A stretch of 64,000 nucleotides of DNA from Ulvibacterium sp. (GTDB lineage Bacteria > Bacteroidota > Bacteroidia > Flavobacteriales > Flavobacteriaceae), in assembly GCF_028285715.1 (NCBI RefSeq), contig NZ_JANQOO010000017.1:806001-870000 (forward strand), written 5' to 3'. Of this stretch, positions 33,375-41,460 are shown in pieces (within the stretch, counting starts at the first letter, position 1; each line of letters opens with the position of its first letter). The position numbers and the translations under genes are program-made. The notes under the pieces are model-generated. The model was not told where the DNA came from and searched no databases. It saw only the letters and a list, made by a program, of their open reading frames with translations.

Positions 33375-34259
33375 ATGACCTTACTTTTAATGGCTGCCGG
33401 AAGTGGGAGCCGCTATGGAAAACTGAAACAATTTGACGACTTAGGACCCAAGGGAGAGTTTTTAATGGAATTCTCCATATACGATGCGCTACAAAACGGT
33501 TTTGACCATATTGTGGTCATTACCAAAAAGGAGAATACCGCTTTTTTGCAAGATCATCTTCAGGATAGATTACCTGCAAACGTTAAAGTAGATGTGTTGG
33601 CACAGGAAGTTACCGACCTACCGGAAGGATGTAGTTTTTCCGGGGAACGGCCTAAACCTTGGGGTACCGCCCATGCTGTCTGGACGGCCCGCCATGTCAT
33701 AAACAATCCCTTTGTCGTAATCAACGCAGATGATTTTTACGGCCAACCTGCCTATAAAAATGCCGCCGACTTTATTCGGGAACATGAAAATGACAATACC
33801 TATGCACTTGTAGGCTACACCTTAAAGGATACCCTTTCCGAACATGGTTCCGTTTCCAGAGGGGTCTGCAAGGTAGACGGTGACCGTCTCCTATCCGTTG
33901 ATGAGCGTCTGAAGTTAGAACAGGAAGGTGACGGTGTAACGGATTACGATTCTGGCAATAGGTATACCGGTGACGAGCAGGTGAGTATGAACTTTTGGAT
34001 CTGCAAACCTTCAATATTCGACAAAATAGAAAGTGAATTCAGACATTTCCTTTCCGATGAAGAATTGGCCAAGACTAGCGAGCTTTACATTCCAAAGACC
34101 GTTCAAGAAATGCTACAGACCGGTGAAATAGAAGTGAAAGTAGTTCCTTCAGGTGGGGAATGGTTTGGGGTTACCTATGCCAGCGACCGTGAGATGGCCG
34201 TGGCCCATTTGCAGGAAAAAACAGATAAGGGGCAGTACATAACACCCCTTTGGCCTTGA
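33375..34259 (+). CDS. sugar-phosphate nucleotidyltransferase-like protein
   Basis: 294 residues. NTP-transferase signature LLLMAAGSGSRYGKLKQFDDLGPKGEFLMEF, sugar/nucleotide loop FVVINADDFYGQPAY (NADD, metal Asp), and KPWGTAHAVWTARHVI. Cytoplasmic. It overlaps nothing but is followed after two bases by the kinase gene, so both are co-translated. Together they would convert a sugar to sugar-1-phosphate and then to NDP-sugar. Confidence 0.85.
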   Translation: MTLLLMAAGSGSRYGKLKQFDDLGPKGEFLMEFSIYDALQNGFDHIVVITKKENTAFLQDHLQDRLPANVKVDVLAQEVTDLPEGCSFSGERPKPWGTAHAVWTARHVINNPFVVINADDFYGQPAYKNAADFIREHENDNTYALVGYTLKDTLSEHGSVSRGVCKVDGDRLLSVDERLKLEQEGDGVTDYDSGNRYTGDEQVSMNFWICKPSIFDKIESEFRHFLSDEELAKTSELYIPKTVQEMLQTGEIEVKVVPSGGEWFGVTYASDREMAVAHLQEKTDKGQYITPLWP

Positions 34260-34261
34260 CT

Positions 34262-35344
34262 ATGAACCGTAATTCCCATTCCGAACCAAGCTTTCTTTTG
34301 GAAAACTTTTCCATTCCAAGGAAAAAGTACTCCCTTTCGCCTTTGACCCATGGCTATATTAACGATACCTTCCTAGTAAAGGACGGTGCTCTTCCGGTTT
34401 ACATTTTGCAACGCATCAACCACGATGTATTTCCAAACGTTTCGGGAATAATGAACAATATTGAAAAGGCATTTTCTTTTCTCAAAAGTGATGACTATCA
34501 TAATATCTCGCTTATAGGGACCGTATCAGGACAAAACTATTATAGCTATGGAAAAGAAGACGTGACCTTTTGGAGGTTAATGACCTATATGGATAACAGT
34601 TTAGCCTATAACACCTCCGAAAATCCAAAAATCGCCTTTGGAGCGGGAAAAATTATCGGTGAATTCCACCGGTTGCTCTCTTCTGCCAAACCGGAAAGTT
34701 TTGTTGACATCATTCCAAAGTTCCATGATCTTACTTTACGGGAAAATCAATTTAAGGCATCTCTTTCCGTAGGAACCAAAAATCGGCTGCAGACTGCGGA
34801 AAAAGCCATTTCCTTTGCAAGAAAGACTCTAGAGACCTTGGAAGAGCTTAACCATCTTGATCTACCGCTACGGATTTGTCACAACGATACCAAACTGAAC
34901 AATATCCTTTTTTCAAAAAAGACCGATCAACCACTCTGTTTAATAGATTTGGATACACTAATGAGCGGATTCTTTCATTTTGACTTTGGGGATGCCATAC
35001 GGACCATTGTGAACACTGCACCCGAAGATGAGCAAAATCATGATAATATCGTATTTCGAAGAGACCTTTTTGATGCCTTTATAGATGGACTTGCCACCAA
35101 TGCAGCGTTTCTGACCCAAGCGGAAATCAACGTATTGCCTAAGGGAGCGGTACTTATGCCATTCCTTCATGGAATTAGGGCCTTGACCGACTACCTTAAC
35201 GGAGATATTTACTATAAGGTAGCCTATGAAAATCAAAATCTGGATCGCTGTCTTAGCTTGTTCGATTTCACCCAAAAAGCCTTGGAAGAACTGGATTTCA
35301 TGGAAGATTCCATTGCCAGTAGATTAAAGACCATAGCCTTTTAG
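34262..35344 (+). CDS. aminoglycoside-phosphotransferase-fold sugar kinase (NahK-like)
   Basis: 360 residues from ATG 34262, two bases after the previous stop; the longer frame starts inside that gene. Kinase core CHNDTKLNNILF (catalytic Asp) and CLIDLDTLMSGFFHFDFGDAIRT (metal Asp motif) match N-acetylhexosamine 1-kinase. It would phosphorylate HexNAc at C1, feeding the adjacent nucleotidyltransferase. Specificity for GlcNAc or GalNAc cannot be read directly. Confidence 0.82.
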   Translation: MNRNSHSEPSFLLENFSIPRKKYSLSPLTHGYINDTFLVKDGALPVYILQRINHDVFPNVSGIMNNIEKAFSFLKSDDYHNISLIGTVSGQNYYSYGKEDVTFWRLMTYMDNSLAYNTSENPKIAFGAGKIIGEFHRLLSSAKPESFVDIIPKFHDLTLRENQFKASLSVGTKNRLQTAEKAISFARKTLETLEELNHLDLPLRICHNDTKLNNILFSKKTDQPLCLIDLDTLMSGFFHFDFGDAIRTIVNTAPEDEQNHDNIVFRRDLFDAFIDGLATNAAFLTQAEINVLPKGAVLMPFLHGIRALTDYLNGDIYYKVAYENQNLDRCLSLFDFTQKALEELDFMEDSIASRLKTIAF

Positions 35345-35545
35345 CCCAATACACCAACTTCAGGAATATATAGGATAACAAAAGCTCCGAAGTATTACCA
35401 GCGTGTTATTCGAAAATAAATCGGATCCCCCCTTCACTTTCTTATGAATAAGCAACTCGATGATTATTAAGGACATAGGATTGCACCACAAAATGGGAAG
35501 GGCTTAGCTAATTCCAGATATCCAAAAATCACCGAAGGTGCATAT

Positions 35546-36553
35546 TTATTGGCTATCCGTTTCAAAATTGATACTCCAAATACCCCTTATCTCGTTTGTC
35601 CCATAACCTATCGCCCTGTCCGCTGGATAAAGATTTCGTATTGCCGCCAAGGTTTCCGGTTCAATATGTTCGTTTGGCGTCCCATGACATTGTAGGCATA
35701 GGGTATTGGTAATGATCGGATAGTAGAAGTTTACTTCGTTATCGTGTAACTCCACGATAGGTTCTACACTCCCATCGGAAGCCATTTGTTCCCTAAAGAA
35801 GCTAATATGTGCCAACTCTTTTGCACTGGCTTCATTATCTGGATTTCTCGGTTTATCGGTAACCCTTTGTATAACGGCGTTTTGCATAATGGATATACTG
35901 TCCGTTAATGGTATTGCCTTTACCTTACAGAATTCCACAGCTCCTTTGGCACCTACTTCCTTAATGGCCTTTATTAAGCTATTACCTAATTGTGTCTTGG
36001 TCGCCAAGGCATGGGCCAACCCTTTATTGGCATAGCGTTTTTCGGCATTGTCGGTTGTAGTGTATTTATAATTTCTCAACGAATTTTCAGCACCTTGCTG
36101 CTTATGCTCCAGATAGTTGGCGAACCAAATTGGTCGGTCCATTTCATAGTCGTACATGTATGCTGCAATTTGTTCAATGACTTTCTCGGGATAGGGAATA
36201 TAGGGCATGTTACCAAATCTTTCAACGGCGTTGGGAATCTTCGATTCCTGTTCGGGGTCATTCAACCAATGTACCAATGCCTCGGTAAACTGTTCCTTGG
36301 TGGTACTGGAATCTAAATAATGTAGTTTTATCATAGCCATGGGGGGAGCTATCATTTGGGCCTCTGAGGCCTTAGGGTTGTGACACATAAGACATTCCCT
36401 TTCCATAAGCCCTTTTCCAGGATGTTCGGCTTTAACTTCCAACGCCTCCTTTCCGGAAGACGTTTTATTAGTGACTTCCTCGCGCGCTTTGAAGTCCTTG
36501 CACCCTAAGGTCAATAGGGTTGATGACAATAAAAAAAGGATTGCTTTCCTCAT
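35546..36553 (-). CDS. dihaem-type cytochrome lipoprotein (N-terminal c-type site plus DUF3365/Tll0287-like domain)
   Basis: 335 residues from ATG 36553, overlapping the HMA stop (ATGA). Lipoprotein signal ending LLTLGC. Two haem c sites: CLMCH (GLMERECLMCHNP) near residue 50 and CLQCH (NTLCLQCHGTP) near residue 290. The latter is inside a DUF3365 domain (YANKGLAHALATKTQLGNSLIKAI, GAVEFCKVKAIPLTD), a haem-based redox or gas-sensing/transfer fold. It may be an electron carrier or sensor in the periplasm. Co-transcribed with the HMA protein. Confidence 0.85.
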   Translation of the reverse strand: MRKAILFLLSSTLLTLGCKDFKAREEVTNKTSSGKEALEVKAEHPGKGLMERECLMCHNPKASEAQMIAPPMAMIKLHYLDSSTTKEQFTEALVHWLNDPEQESKIPNAVERFGNMPYIPYPEKVIEQIAAYMYDYEMDRPIWFANYLEHKQQGAENSLRNYKYTTTDNAEKRYANKGLAHALATKTQLGNSLIKAIKEVGAKGAVEFCKVKAIPLTDSISIMQNAVIQRVTDKPRNPDNEASAKELAHISFFREQMASDGSVEPIVELHDNEVNFYYPIITNTLCLQCHGTPNEHIEPETLAAIRNLYPADRAIGYGTNEIRGIWSINFETDSQ

Positions 36554-36822
36554 GATTTTGCAAGTCTCCCCATTGCGCAACTTACAAAAGAGCGTGTCTT
36601 GTGTGCTAGGCTATTTTTACTATCCACCGCTGGGTATCCTAGTGATGTCAAGGTATTCTTGGCCATTAAGGCATCCTCGTTATTTTCGTGCAAAAAAGAG
36701 ACTGTGGAACTTTCCGTATCCACTTCAACCTTTGAAATATCATCTATGCCCGATAACTTTTCGGCGATGGTTGTTGCACATCCATTACACTTCAAATTCT
36801 GTACAATAATTGAGGTTTTCAT
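36550..36822 (-). CDS. heavy-metal-associated (HMA) domain protein
   Basis: 90 residues from ATG 36822. The metal motif KCNGCATTI (CxxC) and the beta-alpha-beta pattern VEVDTESSTVSF / LGYPAVD define a Cu(I)/Zn chaperone-like domain; a C-terminal extension contains one further Cys (SFVSCAMGRL). Overlaps the downstream cytochrome gene by the ATGA arrangement. Its link to NosZ or other copper use is inferred only from gene content. Confidence 0.85.
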   Translation of the reverse strand: MKTSIIVQNLKCNGCATTIAEKLSGIDDISKVEVDTESSTVSFLHENNEDALMAKNTLTSLGYPAVDSKNSLAHKTRSFVSCAMGRLAKS

Positions 36823-36929
36823 CTTCGATTCCTTTATTGGTTTTTGACTTAATAGAGGGGTCAAAAAAAACTATTTTCTTGCGGTAGTCCTATTTCATTT
36901 TAGTTACCCAAATTTACGAAACCTTTCTA

Positions 36930-37274
36930 TCATTTCCATCGCATATACCCTCCTTTAAGGTCATAGATTTTCACAAATCCCATACGTGCCAATTTATGGC
37001 TGGCCTGCCTACTTCTGCTTCCTGAACGACAATATAGATAGACCGGATTCCCTTTGTCCATCATACCAAAAGATCTTTCAAAATTTACGGAATCGAAAAA
37101 ATCGATGTTCACCGCATTTTTGATATGTCCGTTTTGATATTCCACCGGACTACGGACATCTACCAATTGTACTTTTGTATCGGATATGGCCTGGGCATAG
37201 GCCCGGGCATCCAGAATCTCAATCTTGTCTTTGTGTTTCTTGGGTACTCCAAAAAGAATATTTAAAAACGACAT
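36930..37274 (-). CDS. rhodanese-like protein
   Basis: 114 residues (an ATG three codons upstream is also possible). Core motifs VQLVDVRSPVEYQNGHIKNAVNI and the active-site loop YCRSGSRSRQAS with the catalytic Cys. It transfers sulfane sulfur; it precedes the HMA gene by 107 bases on the same strand. No signal peptide. Confidence 0.88.
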   Translation of the reverse strand: MSFLNILFGVPKKHKDKIEILDARAYAQAISDTKVQLVDVRSPVEYQNGHIKNAVNIDFFDSVNFERSFGMMDKGNPVYLYCRSGSRSRQASHKLARMGFVKIYDLKGGYMRWK

Positions 37275-37570
37275 AGTGTACATTATATAGTCATAAGGAA
37301 AATGGGTAAGAAACGGCCATTCTAAAAATGACCGCTCCTTAAAAACAACTCATCAACCAAACAATTTCGCCTTTTCATAAACTAAAATTACGAAATATGA
37401 GCAGGCCCCATGGTAACTCAGGTTACACAGAGAGCTCATTATTTTTACGTACTTTATTTTAGTTGGAAAGAAACTAGGAATACCTAAAGTCGGAGATAGT
37501 AGGTGTATTTCTCTTAAGTCAGTTTTGGGAACCATAAGCCTTTTTAAGCCCTTCCAAGGCAATGAAATCA
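37275..37570. other. intergenic region upstream of rhodanese
   Basis: About 296 bases with no supported gene; it holds the rhodanese promoter region and separates it from the decayed hydrolase. No repeat or hairpin was recognised. Confidence 0.45.
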
Positions 37571-38050
37571 TTATGGATTCAAGTACGACGCGATGGTAAA
37601 AATGACGTAATTTCCATTCCTACCATTGGTCATTATGACCAAGCCCGATTTTTTATGGGGAGAAAACAGGGCAAGTGTACGCCCCCCGTTATTGGCCACG
37701 GTATGTCCTAAGATTCGTTCATCTTCAAAATCACAGATATACCAGCCTAGTCCAAAGCCTAATTTTTGAGGGCGGATTCCCTCTTTGGATTCGTCCTCAA
37801 CACATTTTTCATATTGATTTCTTGAAATTTGAAATTGCGCTCTGCGAAGGTCCTCGGAAACATGTTCATTGTCCATAACGGCCAATAAAAACTTGGCATA
37901 GTCTCTGGTTGTAGTCCGCAACCCCCCGGCACCCAAGGCATTTTCCAACTTAAATGCATTGCGCCACTCTCCTTTTTAAATATAGGGTGATGCCAACCGA
38001 CCTTCAAACCAATCCTAATACACCAACTACGAACTTTTCATCTCAGTAGG
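37571..38050 (-). pseudogene. decayed serine hydrolase (beta-lactamase family) C-terminal part
   Basis: Minus-strand remnant. Frame A reads GLKVGWHHPIFKK, and the next frame continues GEWRNAFKLENALGAGGLRT then TTTRDYAKFLLAVMDNEH and FGLGWYICDFEDERILGHT, i.e. the AGGLxTTxxDYxKF core of class C beta-lactamase-fold enzymes. One added base in the A5 run near 37977 would join the frames. Just upstream, a third frame ends KETFFTPTEMKSS, which resembles the LGMxxTFF segment of the same family, implying a second break. No intact N-terminus (SxxK) remains. Confidence 0.65.
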
Positions 38051-38162
38051 CGTAAAAAAGGTCTCCTTTGCTATAAGTTTGCTTTTTCTCTTTCCAAGGG
38101 AATCTTTTAAAATAGCATCGGATACTGGATTTGTTACGTAAACTACGGCAAAGAGTCCAGTT

Positions 38163-39272
38163 TTAATCTTCTAATCGGGCTATAAATCCCCAATTGGTAT
38201 GTTGCAATCTCCCCAGATATTTAAAACCTTCCCCAAAAAAACCAGCATCCCCTTCCGTGACGACCAATAATTCGTTATTCCCTTTTTTAAGATTCAGGTT
38301 TATCCTAAAAGTGCCATCGAACATGCGTTCAAATTTTATCTTTTGATAGTTGAAAACCTCTTGGCCATTCAGCATAACTTTGATCCTGCCGACAAAATCA
38401 AAATTCAACATGGAATTTTTATCGCTATCGGAACTCAACTTCTTTCGGGCCAACACAATACCCTTAGGGTATTTAAAGTATCTAGCAAAATTTACAGTTT
38501 TGTCCTGTGGATGGTCTATCGCCTTCCAATTTTTAGATTTATCCGCTTTCTTAATCAACCTATCATAATGACCGGAAACACTGTCCCTGGGAAATTGTTC
38601 CGAGATTTCCCAAGATGTTAAAAAAGTATTTGTACTTGGTTTGGAAATTTTGGGCTTATCCTCCGAAAGCTCCTCATAGGTAATGTTTGCAAAATAGGAA
38701 ACCCCGAACAAGCTCCTTAGCATAAAATTGCCTCCGGAAACTTCCGAATCCAAAAGCTGAATATCCATTTGCGGTTCTGGGCCGTGATCTACAAAGACTT
38801 TTAAATTAGTTCCCCTAACCTCAAAGGTTGCATGGAACCATTCCAAGGAACTGACATCCGCCGTGGTTTCATAAATGGGGTAATTATAAAATACCCAACT
38901 CAGGGCCCCATTGTAAATTGGGATATATTGTATGGCTTCCCGGGTTCCCCCCATTCCCGGCCTAAAATAAATGAAGCGATAGTTGAACTTGTCCTGTACC
39001 CGAAATCCCAATCCCGACATAACCTCTCCGGCGATATCCATTTCTACTCTAAAGTTCCTTACATTTTTGTCCTTTGTCAATGCAATGGACTGTTTTCTTC
39101 CATCCAGTTTAAGACTGCGTTTGCCCTTATAAATAGTATCGATATACGCTGTAGGTTTGTTTTCTTCGGATAGAATAATACATTTACCCTGCTCAAATAA
39201 AGCTTCCTGTCCGCTCACGGATTGTATGGATAAAAGAAAGGCTAAACTCAAAAAATAATGCTGTAATTTCAT
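38163..39272 (-). CDS. secreted protein, laminin-G/DUF1080-like N-terminus and sugar-binding-like C-terminus
   Basis: 369 residues with signal peptide (FLSLAFLLSIQSVSGQ). Residues about 30-195 look like a concanavalin-type jelly roll (SLKLDGRKQSIALT, GLGFRVQDKFNYRFIYFRPG, WFHATFEVRGTNLKVFVD). The C-terminal third has a pattern seen in galactose-binding/GH2 sugar-binding modules (FARKKLSS, FVGRIKVMLNGQEVFNY, LKKGNNELLVVTEGDAG). A carbohydrate-binding periplasmic protein is likely, but no catalytic residues are evident. Confidence 0.65.
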   Translation of the reverse strand: MKLQHYFLSLAFLLSIQSVSGQEALFEQGKCIILSEENKPTAYIDTIYKGKRSLKLDGRKQSIALTKDKNVRNFRVEMDIAGEVMSGLGFRVQDKFNYRFIYFRPGMGGTREAIQYIPIYNGALSWVFYNYPIYETTADVSSLEWFHATFEVRGTNLKVFVDHGPEPQMDIQLLDSEVSGGNFMLRSLFGVSYFANITYEELSEDKPKISKPSTNTFLTSWEISEQFPRDSVSGHYDRLIKKADKSKNWKAIDHPQDKTVNFARYFKYPKGIVLARKKLSSDSDKNSMLNFDFVGRIKVMLNGQEVFNYQKIKFERMFDGTFRINLNLKKGNNELLVVTEGDAGFFGEGFKYLGRLQHTNWGFIARLED

Positions 39273-39387
39273 GATTGATGATTTTAAATAAATACCATTT
39301 TAAACTAATGGAAGCTATGTGTAGTAAAGCCCTTATTTTTCAACCGTTTTAGATTTTTTTTTGATCCATATTTGTAAATCACTGTAG

Positions 39388-40683
39388 ATGAGTCACATAT
39401 CAGACAATGACAAAAATCTTTTAGAAGCCATAAAAAAGCGCATCGAAGAGGCTTCCGGTCTTTACGGCGTACCGGGCTGGGTCCAAAAGGACTACGAATT
39501 TGTTGTTTTCTTTATTGAGGATCAAACAGGCCACCGATTAAGCCTGTCCACGGTGAAAAGAATATGGAAAAACGAGTTTGAAAGATTGCCCCATACCACT
39601 ACCCTGGATATTCTGGCACACTTGGCGTATAACAAAGATTGGCATTCCCTTAAAAAGGAGCAATTAAATCCTGAGATACGAACCGTATTTCAGGGGGAAA
39701 TCGCGAAAAAGCCTTGGAAAGCCAAAGACCTTAGGTTTTACTTTTTAATTCTTCTAGTAGCACTCCTAGCATTGGTTTTGGGGACCTACCTTTACCGTAC
39801 CAAGTCCTCGAATTCCATATCAAGAGCAGCCGAGGAAGTTTCCTTTTCCTACGAGAAAACGGTTGAAGGCAAAATACCTAATACCGTTGTTTTTAGCTAT
39901 GATATTGAAGGTGTGGACGCTAACCGATTCTTTTTGCAACAGAGTTGGGATACTAGCCGAAAAATCGAAATTTTTAAGGGAACCCATGAACGGACGGATA
40001 TTTACTATATCCCCGGATATTTTACGGCCAAGCTGTTCGCGGACGGGAACATAATTAAAGAACTGCCTATACATGTAACCTATGAGGATTGGTTTATGGC
40101 CGCCCGGCAGCCCATGGAAAAAATCTACACGTTTAGTCCCACTTTCTGGTTAAAGGAGGATTATTTGGGAATCGAAAAATCAAGATTGGCGCAAAAGGGC
40201 ATCGACCTAAACAAGAAAATGCAGTTGGCTTTTTATTATGTGACGGATTTTGGTCTGGATGGGGATAATTTTGAGCATAGCATCCGATTTAAAATGGAAC
40301 CCTTGGAAGCCATAGACTGCCCTATTTTTAACTTGCATGTACAGGGTATGGATGGGTTTTATTGGATCATGTTCGGAAACAAAGGTTGCGAGAGCGAATT
40401 AGGAACGCAATTGGGCGATGTTATGCACAATGGAAAGAACGAAGACCTAAGTATGTTCGGAACTTCAGTATATGAATGGCAAAAAGTGGATGTTTTGACC
40501 GAAAATAAAAAGGTGATATTGAAGCTAAACGGAACCTCTATCTTTTCCAGTAACTATGACCAGTCTATTGGCCCCATAATGGAGATCAGCTATTTTTTCA
40601 ATGGTATTGGTATGATTGACGATGTACTACTCAAAAACGCCAATGGCGCGACTACTTTTTCAGATGATTTTACCAAACCCTAA
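39388..40683 (+). CDS. single-pass membrane protein of unknown function
   Basis: 431 residues. A cytoplasmic N-terminal part of about 110 residues (IKKRIEEASGLYGVPGWV, LSLSTVKRIWKNEFERLP) resembles a small helical DNA- or protein-binding domain; one transmembrane helix (FYFLILLVALLALVLGTYLY) follows, then about 290 periplasmic residues with two beta-rich segments, the second concanavalin-like (FNLHVQGMDGFYWIMFGN, VILKLNGTSIFSSN). The layout is that of a membrane-spanning sensor or regulator. I do not recognise a named family. Confidence 0.6.
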   Translation: MSHISDNDKNLLEAIKKRIEEASGLYGVPGWVQKDYEFVVFFIEDQTGHRLSLSTVKRIWKNEFERLPHTTTLDILAHLAYNKDWHSLKKEQLNPEIRTVFQGEIAKKPWKAKDLRFYFLILLVALLALVLGTYLYRTKSSNSISRAAEEVSFSYEKTVEGKIPNTVVFSYDIEGVDANRFFLQQSWDTSRKIEIFKGTHERTDIYYIPGYFTAKLFADGNIIKELPIHVTYEDWFMAARQPMEKIYTFSPTFWLKEDYLGIEKSRLAQKGIDLNKKMQLAFYYVTDFGLDGDNFEHSIRFKMEPLEAIDCPIFNLHVQGMDGFYWIMFGNKGCESELGTQLGDVMHNGKNEDLSMFGTSVYEWQKVDVLTENKKVILKLNGTSIFSSNYDQSIGPIMEISYFFNGIGMIDDVLLKNANGATTFSDDFTKP

Positions 40684-40750
40684 ATGGATTGGTATATGGG
40701 AAATTTTTTCCCGATCCTACTAAAATCAAAATAAATTCAGGAAAAACATA

Positions 40751-40780
40751 TGGAAAATTTGAGTACTTGTATATTTTCCA
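40751..40780. promoter_or_regulatory. operator dyad 1 upstream of TetR gene
   Basis: TGGAAAAT (40751-40758) and ATTTTCCA (40773-40780), perfect 8-bp arms with 14 bases between. Confidence 0.65.
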
Positions 40781-40789
40781 TTATACTTG

Positions 40790-40819
40790 TGGAAAATATG
40801 CGATTTAAAATATTTTCCA
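40790..40819. promoter_or_regulatory. operator dyad 2 upstream of TetR gene
   Basis: TGGAAAAT (40790-40797) and ATTTTCCA (40812-40819), same arms and same 14-base spacing as dyad 1, 39 bases further on. Its last base is the A of the start codon at 40819, so TetR binding could block transcription or translation. Confidence 0.65.
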
Positions 40820-41445
40820 TGCCGGTCACAGAAATCTCCAAAGACGAAATCCTGGAAATTGCCCTACATGAATTTTTAAAGAACGGCATACAGGCCTTTA
40901 CGATAAAGCAACTCACGGAACTCACTGGGATTTCGACCAAAACAGTCTATAAATTGTTTGCTGATAAGACAGGGCTTTTGAGAGTATGTCTCAACAAGCA
41001 CTATCAATTACTATTTGACGAGTTATTGAAAATAAGCCTCAATTCCAAAGATGCTATAGAGTCTTTTTCCAAGGTTATGCATCGTATTGTAGCATTGGAA
41101 TTTGATGTAAATCCGAAATTCTACGCTGAATTGAATAAGTATTACCCCAAACTTCAGGACGAAATCTTTGAAGCCAACGATAGAATGCTGTCCATTTTCA
41201 ATGACATCCTCCAGCGAGGTATCCAAAATGGATTGTTCCGCCAGGAAGTAGATCCAAACGTATCTTGGATAAGCTTCCAGCGTCTATATAGCGGAATAAC
41301 AAGGGAAAATGTTTATGGTCATCTGGCCCTCTCGGCCCCGGTTTTGGTAAAAAGTACCGTATTCGTATTCCTCAGGGGAATGTGTACCCCTACCGGGGTT
41401 CAAAAATTGGAACAATACGAGCAGTCCACTTTTCAATTCAGTTAA
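40819..41445 (+). CDS. TetR-family transcriptional regulator
   Basis: 208 residues from ATG 40819; an upstream ATG at 40750 is rejected because the extra 23 codons are the operator dyads. Helix-turn-helix IALHEFLKNGIQAFTIKQLT, ELTGISTKTVYKLFADKTGLL is typical TetR; the C-terminal ligand-binding part is ordinary in length. GH20 starts 15 bases after the stop, so the regulator and enzyme form one operon, with autoregulation suggested by the two identical dyads. Ligand unknown, perhaps a HexNAc derivative. Confidence 0.85.
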   Translation: MPVTEISKDEILEIALHEFLKNGIQAFTIKQLTELTGISTKTVYKLFADKTGLLRVCLNKHYQLLFDELLKISLNSKDAIESFSKVMHRIVALEFDVNPKFYAELNKYYPKLQDEIFEANDRMLSIFNDILQRGIQNGLFRQEVDPNVSWISFQRLYSGITRENVYGHLALSAPVLVKSTVFVFLRGMCTPTGVQKLEQYEQSTFQFS

Positions 41446-41460
41446 TTAAATCACCTTCAA

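Noticed and set aside
40750..40818. Upstream ATG at 40750 as the TetR start
   Set aside because: The extra codons consist of the two operator dyads, and the family's N-terminus begins after 40819.
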